From Amborella trichopoda (taxonomy: Eukaryota; Streptophyta; Magnoliopsida; Amborellales; Amborellaceae): DNA of 64,000 nt. This document shows positions 1-11,700 of the stretch, piece after piece. The stretch is from contig NW_006499858.1 of the NCBI RefSeq assembly GCF_000471905.2, forward strand, positions 297,279 to 361,278, in the 5' to 3' direction. Below the pieces are notes generated by a model that saw only the letters and a program-made list of their open reading frames with translations, was not told where the DNA came from and did no database searches. Each line of letters begins with the position of its first letter. Within the stretch, counting starts at the first letter, position 1. Both the position numbers and the translations under genes were made by a program.

Positions 1-1515
1 CCCTCCATCTGAGTCATTACAACTGACAAGCTCTCTCGTCCTTTCGTTTGCACGAGCGGAGGTCGTCGACGGGAGAGAAGAAATAGTGGTATTCTTGAGG
101 AGACTCGACGGAGAGAGAGAGAGAAGAAGAGAGTAGTTGAGGAAGAGAGAGAAAAGTATCGGTTTTAAGAAAGAATAAGTTTTTTTTAAATTTGTTTGGG
201 TTTAAAAAATAAAATTTAATTTTAAGTGGATAAAAGTTTTTTTTAAAGGTTAAAAAATATAAAACATAAGATTTTTATATTCAAGATATATTTAGCATTT
301 TTTCGTCTATTGAGATATGAAAATAAAGAATAAGAAGTATTTCTAAAAGTTAAAAGATATAAAATGTAAGATTTTTATATTCAAGATATATTTAACATAT
401 TTGAGTCTATTAAGATATGAAAATACAAATAAAAAATAAAAAGTACAAAGATATTTTCTCTAAAATAATCAAGCAGCAGGTTTCCATGTAAAATTGTGGT
501 GGAATGAGGTTTTAGTTTGCCCAAACACACTTCTTTTGATAATATAATTTTTCTTATTATTTAGCAAATAGATTAGCCAAAAGATTTCCTACTCCCATGA
601 GAGTAGACTATCCTCTACTCCCTTGGGCAAAACTTACTCTTAGGTGTATCTTTTTTATCTTAAATTTTGAGAATGTGATCTCTAGAGTCTGTCAAATAAT
701 CTCAAAGTGAAAAAAAAAATTAATTCTCTCCATGTGCATGTGCAGAAGAAAAATATCATTTTGTGCTGTAACCATCCCAATTTTTAAAGAAAATGATTTA
801 GATGTTTATGAACTCAAAATCGACATTTTTTTTTTTCTTCTTTGAAAATAATCATCTAGTTATAATTAGATGGATCTTAAAACTTCAAATAATAAAAATA
901 AGAAAAAATCCAAAGATGGTGTTTTGCCGGTGGGAGTAAATGTATAATATGCTCCCAAAGGATCCTAATATACACGCTCAATAGTTTAAGTCATATTTCT
1001 GAACTTGCACCATCGCAATACCATCGATGCTAGCGAACTTATCATCTCCCATTATTTGGTAATATGAAACTGCAGTTAAAATAGTATTTTTAAATTTTTT
1101 TTTTTTGGGGCTGTTCATTTTATTTCTTAACGGATAATCAACACCATTTTCGGAGCTGCTAATCAATGGATCTACGACAAATTGTATTCCTAGTGATTTA
1201 AGATGTGTTTTACATCATAATCTATATATAAACCCTAGGGGAGCTATGAATCCAGAGGCTTATGGTACGCTTTTCCTTAAATTATAGTCGGTTTCCAAAT
1301 AATTCATTTTAAGTAATTTAAGATGAGGAAAACATAGAATAAGACCGTCTATATTTTGACCAAGGAGGTCACAATTATCCGTAACTGTTAGATTAAATTT
1401 GGATGGTCGGGGATGTTTTCGATCCCCCGGTGTTTTCATTATCATACTGATTATAAGAATAAGAGGGATCTCAAATAGGCTTCCTTTTCCACCACACAAG
1501 ATAACGGGCCCATAT
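1..1515. other. AT-rich intergenic stretch, no gene seen
   Basis: No open frame here resembles a known protein and codon usage looks random. A GA-rich microsatellite lies at about 100-165. AT-rich short repeats, including a phrase meaning roughly 'ttcaagatatatttagca', recur near 280 and 380. I see no RNA gene or clear transposon ends. Confidence 0.6.
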
Positions 1516-1524
1516 TAGCCATGG

Positions 1525-1995
1525 CAGTGACTGTTAAGATTAAATGCCTTGGAAATTCTTATGAATAGGATTCTCTTTCTTTTGTAACTCTCTCTCTTTG
1601 ACAAGTTATGTAGGAATTGAATTTGAGATGTTGTGTTTTGAAAATCCATGACTGTTGAGATTAAATGCCTTGTAAATTCTTATGAATAGGATTCTCTCTT
1701 TTTTTTTGACACTCTCTTTTGACAAGTTATGTAGGAATGGAATTTGAGATATGGTGCTTTGAAAATCCATGCTACCACCTATATCGAAGCCCAATTTCTC
1801 TCTCTCTCATTGACAATATTATATAGGAATGGAATTTGAGATGTAGTGCTATGAAAATCCATACTACCGCCTTGACCCAAGCTTGATTCCTCTCTCTCGG
1901 ACAAGGTCAAATAGAAATAGAGCTTGAGACGAAATGCTATGAAAATCCAGCTGCTAGCCTTTTAACCCAAGCCCGATTCGTTCCTTTCTCTTTCT
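1525..1995. repeat. CT-rich minisatellite, about four units
   Basis: Four diverged tandem units share a CT run, then 'gacaagttatgtaggaat', then 'gaaaatccatg'. The cores begin near 1588, 1707, 1799 and 1890, so the period drifts from about 120 to about 95 bp. The first two units also share the phrase 'gattaaatgccttg'. No coding role is seen. Confidence 0.7.
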
Positions 1996-2793
1996 CTCTC
2001 TTCCCTAATCGCCTTGTTTACCTTGTTACCTTCTTTTAGGCTGCCTTCTATATTTAGGTTAAACAATACTGTATATAGCGGTACCATACCATTTCGATTC
2101 CATTCAATTCAAAACGACATATCTCCTAGCACTTTCTCCAGTACGTTTATGATCCTAGTTTATTGTACACATTAAACACAAACGTCATTAACTACCTTAA
2201 CGACTCTTGACTATATTTGAAGGGTGTAATAAGCTGCGAGGGAAAAACCTTGATTTTCTTCATGATTTTTTAATTCAATTCTCAATAAAAATTAATTTTT
2301 TTGTATTATTTTTTTTCTGAAATTTGATCCCGTTAGTGTTGGTTTAATTTTGACTGGATGAAATCCTTCACCGGTTTGATAACAATCTGATTTTAATAAT
2401 AATAAAAACAGTCCGGCTGCTTGGTTTTGCATTTGACGAGTTAAAACATGGGAAATCCAAATCCTCCTCACCTTCGAGACTTGAGTCGACAAAAACCAAT
2501 TTATGGAATTTGGACTTTCTTTATGCCAATGAATTTATTTACAATTCGACCCAAAACACAAGGCCCATCACCAGATTACATATCACTCTCAAGTACAAAT
2601 ATTATGTGAAGTTTTAAATTCTTCTTATTTATAAAAATAATAAAAAAATTTATCCAACTTTGTTTAATAGATCTACCGGATCAAATCCAAGTTTGGATCT
2701 GGATCAACTTGGACCTCAAGTTGTGGTATGTTGAAATTAAACCGATAATTTTTTTAAAAAATGTATTATTATATTTCATAATATAAATGGTGC
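1996..2793. other. AT-rich intergenic stretch
   Basis: No protein match, RNA gene or clear element ends are recognised here. Open frames are short and broken. Confidence 0.5.
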
Positions 2794-3171
2794 GGTTTGT
2801 ATAGAGCCGAGGCTCTAAACAATTAAAGTAAAGCATATCTTCAAATAGTGTCAAGAGATGTGGTTTCAATATTGGAGATCTTTGTGATAGCCTTAAAATA
2901 TATATTCATCTGTAATTATAAAATTTGAAGCTTAAAAATAATGTAGATCGAGCAGATATACGAAAACTTGAAAGTTGATGGCTTAAAAATGCGTTACAAG
3001 ATGCACTATTTCAAAAACTTGAAATGCATTTTTTTTCTCATGTCCATGCATCTTGATGCCAAAATGATCAATTTGAGGATATTTGGACCTCGAAACAACC
3101 TCTTCTAATGAAATTTTTGAGGTGGGATCTAATTTGATACTTTGATTGTTTACAGCCTCTCTATACAAACC
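2794..3171 (-). mobile_element. MITE family C, minus copy (~378 bp)
   Basis: The ends are inverted: the left begins GGTTTGTATAGAG and the right ends CTCTATACAAACC, with similarity reaching about 25 bp inward. The interior is the reverse complement of the copies at 3594, 21545 and 23947 (for example the phrase for 'aaatagtgcatcttgcaa'). There is no coding capacity, which fits a non-autonomous DNA transposon. No convincing target-site duplication was found, so the superfamily is open. Confidence 0.65.
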
Positions 3172-3593
3172 TTTTCCTAATATAAAATGTAAACTTTTAA
3201 TAGTAATAACGGGTTAAGTCAGCTTGACCCAACTTGATTAGGTTGTGGCTGAATCCAGGCCCAATCCGACAGAATTCTCCAATCAATACTTCTGGACTTT
3301 GACGTAACCCGCTATGTCTAAAAGGGAACCCTGACTAAAGTCAGTTTGACCCATCAGGGGTGGGCCTACAAAAAGGACAATCTCTTCTCCTCCCCTTCCC
3401 TTCTCTATCTGAGCTGTCCCTCTCCATAAAATCTCTTATCTACTTTCATCTTGCTCTAGCCATTTCATTCTCTCTATTTTCTTTAGAGGTTCATCGCATT
3501 TAATTATTTTTTTAACTATAAATGTATTTTTCATAATGCATCTAAATGCTAACCAAATAACAAAAATACATTTTACATAAAATAAACAAAAAA

Positions 3594-4110
3594 ATTTATA
3601 TAAGGTTGCAACCTTAAAATGTAGAATTAAAAGTGCACATCAAAAATATATCATAAAAGGTCGTTTGGACATTGGAAAACCCTCTAATTGATCATCTCAA
3701 AATCGAGATACATGAATATGAAAAGAAATAAAGATTTCAAGTATGTGAAATAGTGCATCTTACAATGTATTATCTGACCTATCTATTTTCAAGATTTTCA
3801 TGTGTTTATAGATCTACTTGATTTGAACTATTTTTAGAGTTTAAAATTTTATAATTAGAGATGAAAATAGATTCTCAACCCATCTTTAAAAATTTTTATA
3901 TCAAAATTAGATTTATGATAAAACTTAGAGGTATGTCTTAATTGGATTGTTTAAGGAAAACATTTACATAAGGTTGTAACTTTAAAATATAAAATTAAAG
4001 ATGCACTTCAAAAATCTATCATAAAAGAGGTTGTTTGGATGTTGAAAAACCCTCTAATTAATGTCGAGATGCATGAATATATTATAAGAAATATATTTTA
4101 CGATAAATAA
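3594..4110 (+). mobile_element. MITE family C, one copy plus a partial second copy
   Basis: 3594-3957 matches the family from its left end ('tataaggttgcaacctta') to near the right end ('attggattgtttaagg'). A second left portion then follows at 3958-4110 ('ataaggttgtaacttta'). This is a head-to-tail arrangement of a whole and a partial copy, just upstream of the IRX14 promoter. Confidence 0.6.
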
Positions 4111-4503
4111 CTTTTTTCATACAATTTTTTCCCAGAGATTCAAATGGGCCCCTGGTTTTGGTCATGGGGGGCATGAAATCTTCCCATTAAATCTGGTAAG
4201 GATAGTTTCGAATTTTCCAAAATGAAAGGGTGCATTTTCTTACTGCTACTTTAAACTAAAGCATTCAATCATCACCGTGTATCCCGCGTGCGTCCGCGTT
4301 CTACTCTTCGAACAACGCTGCGCAATTCCTGCAACATGCATACGACTTCTCTCATTCTTTCTCTCTCTAGTTTCTCACTTTCTCTCTCTTCTTTCCCGCT
4401 TTATGTAAAGCACTCTTTTGCAGCTTTCCGTTTTTGTACTTTGAATTCTTGATCCCAATTGTCGGCAATCAGTTATGCAGGACCTTGGAGCTTCCTATGT
4501 CAG
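4111..4503 (+). promoter_or_regulatory. Promoter and 5' leader region of the IRX14-like gene
   Basis: This stretch lies between the MITE copies and the first coding exon. From about 4270 base composition becomes more GC-balanced. A pyrimidine-rich tract with repeated 'ctctctct' at about 4350-4400 is typical of plant 5' untranslated regions. No convincing TATA box could be placed, so the start site is inferred only from composition. A donor-like CAG|gtgatt at 4503/4504 would end the leader exon. Confidence 0.45.
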
Positions 4504-4507
4504 GTGA
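4475..4507 (+). other. Possible 10-codon upstream ORF
   Basis: An ATG at 4475 opens a 10-codon frame (MQDLGASYVR) that stops at 4505-4507. The stop lies just past the proposed leader donor at 4503/4504, so in the spliced leader the frame would instead run into the next exon. Whether it is translated is unknown. Confidence 0.3.
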
Positions 4508-4801
4508 TTAAATTTCACATATATTCTGGTTTTCTTTCTTTCTGTTTTTTTTTTGGAATTTGATATCAGGACGGTTGAATTCGGTGGCTTCTCTTTTGGG
4601 TCTTCTTTATTTGTTTCTCTTGGTGTGAAAAAGGTAATTTTTGATGCCTGATTGATTTGGGGTCTGGGTGTTTTCTCTTCTTGCTCTGAATTCAGAGAGA
4701 GCTGTTTCTCTGTGATGAATTATGGGTTTTCTCTGGCCTGAAATGGGTTTTGGTCAAAGAGTTTCATGGTGGATATTGAAAAATTTTAGTGGGTGATTCA
4801 G
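4504..4801 (+). other. Probable intron in the 5' leader of the IRX14-like gene
   Basis: The stretch starts with a consensus-like donor (CAG|gtgatt) and ends at 'ggtgattcag|gatccag', 31 bases before the ATG. It is T-rich, as plant introns are. This is inferred from splice-site pattern only; transcript reads would settle it. Confidence 0.4.
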
Positions 4802-4832
4802 GATCCAGTCTATATAAGCTTTCAATCTGTTC

Positions 4833-5770
4833 ATGGCTTCGATCCGAAGAACTCTCTCTCCTGCTCGCTATGATCGACCCAACCTGAATTCAGATTCCTT
4901 TTATACTACTTCCCCATCTTATAAGTATTCACATTTATCGACTAGTTCGTATGATGGAGGAAAACTAATCAGGGCCTTGAATGCCTTGCCATTTTTCCCT
5001 GCATTTTGTGGCACTCATGACTTGCTTGTTGGTATCTGTCCACAAAGATATTTGAGGCATCTCGATCGGTCCAGGACAAGAGGACCCTTTTCAAAGAGAG
5101 CTCTGTTTCAGTTTTTTATATGCTTTATGTTAGGTCTTTTAGCTGGTCTGAACCCTTTTTACAAAGTGGAGTTATCTGATAATCTATCTTCAAATCACCA
5201 AGACTTATTGTTTGAGCTCAAGTCACCACCTGTTAATGCCCAGCAAGATTTAAGTCAAATTGCTAAGAGGGGAAGGATTATTGAAACTGTAGAACCAGAA
5301 GGAATTGTGAGCCTAGAGGTTGGGCCTAAACACCAAAAGGAAGACAAAAAGACATCATTTCTTGATTCTACCGTGGATGTGATCTATGGGCCTTCTCTAA
5401 TTAAGGAGTTTCTTTTTGTTCCTCGAAAGCTTCTGATAATTGTGACCCCAACTTATAATCGAGCTTTTCAGGCTTACCATCTCAATCGTTTGGCTCACAC
5501 TCTGAAACTAGTCCCCCCACCATTGTTATGGATAGTTGTGGAGATGCCTTCTCTATCAATGGAGACTGCTGAAATATTGAGAAAGACTGGTGTAATGTAT
5601 AGACACATTACATGCAACAAGAATTCGACACTTTCAAAAGATAGAGGGGTTCATCAGCGCAACACTGCCCTTGAACATATCGAACGTCACAATCTAGATG
5701 GGATCGTTTACTTTGCAGATGACGATAATGTATATTCTCTTGAACTGTTCAAAAGGATGAGAGAAATCAG
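4833..5770 (+). CDS. IRX14: IRX14-like exon 1
   Basis: The exon encodes residues 1-312 plus two bases of codon 313: N-terminal tail, membrane anchor, stem and the first half of the GT43 domain through DDD. The ATG at 4833 is chosen because [10 protein letters not shown] is the conserved start of IRX14 proteins and no upstream in-frame ATG precedes it in the exon. The donor is ATCAG|gtatgc. Confidence 0.92.
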
Positions 5771-8700
5771 GTATGCTTTTTGATTTGGTCTCCTTTGGGT
5801 TTTTATATATGATTTGTTATTGCTTTTTATTCATCGTTTGTTCTGAGTATTTTCATAGTAGAAGTGAGATTTAACCTCGTGGTTGCTGTGGGATACATGG
5901 TGAGAGGTTTGGAACTTTTGCTTCCTCCCACATTCATGAAAGTTTCTTTGTTATTCCCTTTTCACTAATAAGGAAATCCGTGACCTTATTATTTTTCTTG
6001 TTTTTTTTCTTTGTGAGTTTGTCAATTTAATAGTTAACTTCAGGGAATTATAAAATTTTCGTGCTATGGAATTTGAATATATGTCTCAAAGGTCTTACTG
6101 TTCTAGTGTCCAGCTACTGGATTGAACACTACTACTACTAAATTCTAATTTGTAGATCTATCTTATTTGGTTTTATTGTTCTAATAAGGGTGAGGACTTT
6201 AAACTTCCCGTTAACCCATCCCAATGCCGGGTAAAGGAGGTAGATTGTGTTAAGTAGGTAGCCGGTGTAAAACTTTACCACATCTTATCGTGATTCCTAA
6301 ACCTAAGTTAGATGATAATCTCTTTTGGTTTTATGGTCAAACATCATGTGCCTTGCATTGTTCAAGACATGTTAGTTGTTGTGTTACATGGTACAAGATA
6401 TCCTATAACTACTAGATACTTGGAAGGTAAGTAACTGATCCATCTACTTCAGTATATACACATTCACATGTATGGGTACATTCAGTATATACACATTCAT
6501 ATGTATGGGTACATTAAGGTTCTTCTTGATAGATTTCATAGAATTAGACGCGTTTGATATCTTGGTAGTATCGTAGAGAGAGGAACACAGAGAAAGGAAT
6601 GGAACTTTTCATGAATTCCCATTATTAAGATGAAACCCAAATAGGGTGTATATACAATGTATAATTTTGGTTTAGACCAAACTATTCCTAATTTCCTGCA
6701 CTAATACATAATGACAAAATACAGCAAATATGCATGTACATATTGTTATACAATTAAACTCATTAGTCATTACCTCCACCTCAAGCTGAAACGTGCATGA
6801 GTGGAGTATCAACTTGTCCACAAGAAAATCATGACGCTTCCGAGTCATTGATTAAGTGACAATATTCACTGTTTCCATATAGCAGAAGAAACATAAGGAA
6901 AAGAGAACTTACCATTAAAATAGCGATCACGATTAGTGGCAATCTCGATTGCCCTTTGATTATCTGCACGTAAGGGTGTAGGATGGCAAATGGAGACATT
7001 AAAGTCATTAAGAAGAGCACGATTCCTAACAATATCGCTGGTAACGGATAACATAGAACAATGCTCAGCCTTGGTACTTGACTCCGATAATTTTCTTATT
7101 TCTTGATCTTCTCTATGATTAAATATTAGCCAAGGAATATACAATAGCTTGTAGTAGAGCAGCAAGTATCTAGATGACCTCCCCAACGCTATCTTCATTA
7201 TGATGGAGTGAAAAGAACAATCCATGATTGGATGTTCCTTGAACATAAGCGCAGAATTTAGTGAGAACAACTGAGAGATGGGGTCGTCGAGGATATGAAA
7301 CAAATTGGCTCACCACAATGACAACATATGCAATGTCTGGATGTGTCATCGTGAGATAGATGAGGGAGTCTACAAGTGCGCTATATATTGTGGGCTGGGA
7401 AGAGGATCTCCAACATGAATGAAAAGTTCGACATCATGATCTATGGGTCGATCAAACAACCTTGGCATCAGTTAAGTGAGCGAATCAATATCAAGTGTGT
7501 ATTTCTGTTGATTGATATGAATACAATGCTTAGAGCGAGTGATCTCGAGGCCATGAAAATAGGAAGTCCAAAGGTCCGGCATTTGAAATTGTTTGTATAG
7601 TCGTAGCTTCACATCGTTGATGGAGGTGAAATCATCTCTAAAGATGAGAATATCATCAACAAATAGTGAAAGAATGCAAATGCCATGACTTGTGTTATGA
7701 ACTAACATGAAGTGATCGTATATGCTTTAAATGAAGCTAGTTGTAAGAATTGCAGTCCGAAAGTGCTTGAACCATGCACATGGAGTTTGTTTAAGACTTA
7801 CAAAGTCGATAGACTAAGGACAAGCAATGTTTGTTTTAGAGTAAATTTTCCTTGGGTAATCACACATGGCTTTGGCACTAGGCTAATATGTAAAGTTTTA
7901 CCCAATTTTGGGTTCAACCAAATTCATGATCCATGTCATAAGGCAACTATCTATTTTTGTTAGTAGGCTGGGAGTATACCCGTTAACATAGCCCCATAAC
8001 TTTCTTCTCATGAGAAAGTGCATCATCTGGAAAAACCACAACCCATAGTCACTGGGATCAGGAATGAGCTCAGATCCATAATGGGATGGGGACCGTGGGA
8101 TTAAGAGATGCACAAAGATTTGTGGGATATGGATTGAGATCCATGCACTGTGAGTTGCAGGAATTGTGATGCCAATATGAAGGGACCATGATCCACTATG
8201 AGTTAAAGGGATCATCATCCCAATATGGAGGGAGCGTGATCGAAATTTGTGCAGGATTGAATGATAAATCATATGGGATCGAGGTTCATCTGTCTTAGAA
8301 GCGGCGCTCCCAAAGAGCACTTATCTAAGGTACTCTAGCTTGGGAACGAAGTCCATTGAGCGATATGATTAATGTTTTTTCTGAATTCAAAAACTACAAT
8401 ATCATTAAATACAAAGAATGCCCTTTTTAAAAATATTTTTTAATTATTTGTTATCATAAGATTGTGTTTGATAAGTGTGAAGTGAAACTGAAAACTTAAA
8501 ATTGTTGGAGTTTTGTGGCCTTTAAAGGCCGTGAGAGCATGTAAAATGATATTTATAGTGGTCTATGCAATTCAGTGGAAGTGTGTGTTTTGACTGACCA
8601 AGGATTAAGTAGTTTATGATATTGATTACGTCCAAAACTCTTACCCCTTGGCATGTGACACTACCTAAAAGAGTTCACAATGAGTCATCCCTTGTTGGAG

Positions 8701-11700
8701 TTGGAGAGATGCACATGGATGATGTTTGTAGGCTAGAAAACTTTGTGATTTCCTATGTACAGTTGTAGACTAATGAGAGCAAGGGTCAAAGCCTCAATAA
8801 ATTTCCGCACGACATGTACACATGACATCCACATTACTGAGAAGCAACCCTATAGAGGGACACATGTACATGTGTATAGAGAGAGCCCCCTTTGCACTAT
8901 AGTGACAAATGCTAGACTTGCTCTTAAAAGGAGGGGGGACTGAAGTCCACAATCTGGGATCACGGATCCACTCTTTATGGGGCTAACTTTGATAAGTCAA
9001 TCATGAGCCCCTGCATAAGATTGTGGGGTTAAGGGTCGTTGTTGGGCTGGTTCGAGAACAGTTGTGGACCGTGATTACTGGGTCGAGTAGAGTGCCCTTA
9101 TAGTCACATATTTTGACCTATTGGTACCAGTCCACTTCTACAAATTATATTTTTGTATAAGAATTATTTCTAGGAAATTTTGGAATTTTTTAGAATTGTT
9201 TTAAATATATTTCTGCTGTAAAATCCTTAAGGCATTTTCAAAATTTTCAGAATAAGGAAGGGCTCATGTGGGGCCCTTGGATCCAGCCCCACATGTGCCA
9301 CCCTCACATGGGTGGGATGTGTGGCCTATGGGCCCACATGAGGCCCATAGGCGTGGCATGCCCCACTCCTTTTTTGTTTTAATTAAAAATATTTTAAGTT
9401 AGGCAATCTTTTTAAAATTAAAAAGGTTTTGTCTCCTATTCTTTGTGGGAGTATATTTTGACGAAATAAAAGTTTTGACTTCCTACAAATTTTAGAAAGA
9501 TAGTAGGAAGTTATAGAGGGATTAAGCATACCTAGAAAAGGAAATCTAATCCAAATAGGATAGGGAATTTTTTCTATTTAACCACCATTGGTTTTCTATC
9601 TCTACTCATATATTTTTCTCTCCTCCAAGCCCCTAATCTCTCTCTTGTCATTAAAAATTCATTTTTCTCTCTCCTCCTTTCCATAAAGGGTCACGCCACC
9701 CAAAATTTGATAAGACAAGGGTGGCACATTGAAATCCTAATTATTTTTTGGCTGTTCGGAGAAGAAAAAGTGGTACACCCAGCCATAGGAAGATTTTATG
9801 CCTTCAAGTCCACCCTAATTTGTTCCTAAGGGTCCTACAAACCTTAGCTAGGTTTCCATGCTCTCTAAAACCCTCGATGAAGAGGTATTGCCTATGAAAA
9901 CTTCACATATCTGAAGTTCCAGCAAGATCAAAAGGATAAAGGTGTGCCATCAGACAGGGAATCGAGTGTGGGGTCTATTAAGTCCTATGGGGGTAACTTT
10001 AGGCATGGTCAAGTAAGCCTTTCTAACTGTTTTTATTTATTTTCAATAATATTTGCGTACTTTTTGTGATTTTTCAGGAATATATATTGTACTTAAATTC
10101 ATAGTGGAAAGCTGGATATTGTTCCTAGGTTGTGTTTATTTGGTAGTAAAAGGAAGGGTCCTAGGTTGTATTTAGGATTTTCTTTTTTGATTTACAGCAT
10201 TGTATTGTGGCCCATATAAGTGAAATTTCTAGTATGTTAATAAAAGTGAAGAGGAAATTTTTGAATTTATTACCTTGAATTCCACATAGCCATACCTTTC
10301 AAAAAATGAAGATTCAAATTTTAGTTTGTAGGCATGAAAAAGGCTCTAGTGTTTGATGAAAATGCAGTGTCCTTGTTTTCTTTTTTTTGGGTCATTTGGG
10401 TTACATGTGATTGGGCATGCAACTTGCGAAACTCTATCTAGTTCCCGAGCTAAAAAAAAACTGCCCTGAGGCAAAGAAAGAGTAAACGTATAAAGGTTTT
10501 TTAATGGGGGATGTGATCAACAAGAGGGCATTAGAGACAAATGTCCATTCTATAAAGCTTATAGAGCATCTAGTCGGTGAAATGAAAAGGATTCAGGGTA
10601 GGACATAGTAAGCTTTAGCTTTGCAGCTGCTCTCCTTCATCTATGGGCTCCATAATGTAATATGGCAGCAGCTTGTATGTTATGGTGCTTATTTTTGTGA
10701 TTTACAAGTTCAAAGCTCTACCTTCAAGCTTCAAGCCCGGGTTGCCAAAATGTGATTGGGATTGCTTTTCAACTGGTTGATCTATATATTGAAAACCAAT
10801 TCAGATTTAAGAATTTTTAGAGAAATATGCTCTTGGAGAGAGAGAGAGAGAGAGAGAGAGGTAGGGTAGTGGCGTAGGAGTAGAGAGAGAGAGAGAGAGA
10901 GAATGGGTGGTGGAAGAGGGGGAGTGGTCAGTGCATGAGACTCGAAATGTGTTGGTGATCCAATGTAAATAAAACTCAATTCCACATTGGTGGATGCTCA
11001 ATTCAATCACCCATAAAACCATGATTTGGATGAGAGGGATCTGGATCTCATTAACCGGGGATCTAGATCCCTAATTTTGCGGATAGAGATCCCTAAATTT
11101 GAAAAATGTCTAAAATTGGGATCCCTTGTCCCGAAGCACAGGATTGAGCTTCTAGTGCTAGAGCGACCACTTCTTGGGCGATCTTATTAACTTTGCCCCA
11201 AACCATAGTTCTCTCCATCAAACACACTTAGCTAACAACACTCTCTATAATTTTCTTGGACTCGATGAGATGGAAGTTGAACATGGAGTAATAGGATGGC
11301 TCTAAGGCTTTTGAGAGTGGATGAAAGGAGGAGGCCGTTATTATTTCAGGGAGATTTTTACTGAAATTTTGTCAAAAAATGAGGTATGAAGAATTTGGTA
11401 AGGTGGTTGAAAACTTTTATTTGATAAATTTGATCACGGGGACTTCAAAAATAATGGCTTTGTGTGATTAACGCTCTTGAAGCATAAGTGATGAAGTGTG
11501 GGAGATAAAGATACTTGTGCAACTAGAGTTTCATGTGATTGTCGCATACTAATGAAGCTAAAGGGGAAGTTCTAGATAGCTGTGAGACTAACTTTGTTAT
11601 ATAGAGCGGAATATTGGGCAGTCAAGATACAATATACCCATAGGATGAGTGTTGCTGAGATGAGGATGTTGAATTGGATGAATGGCAAGACAAGAAGGGA

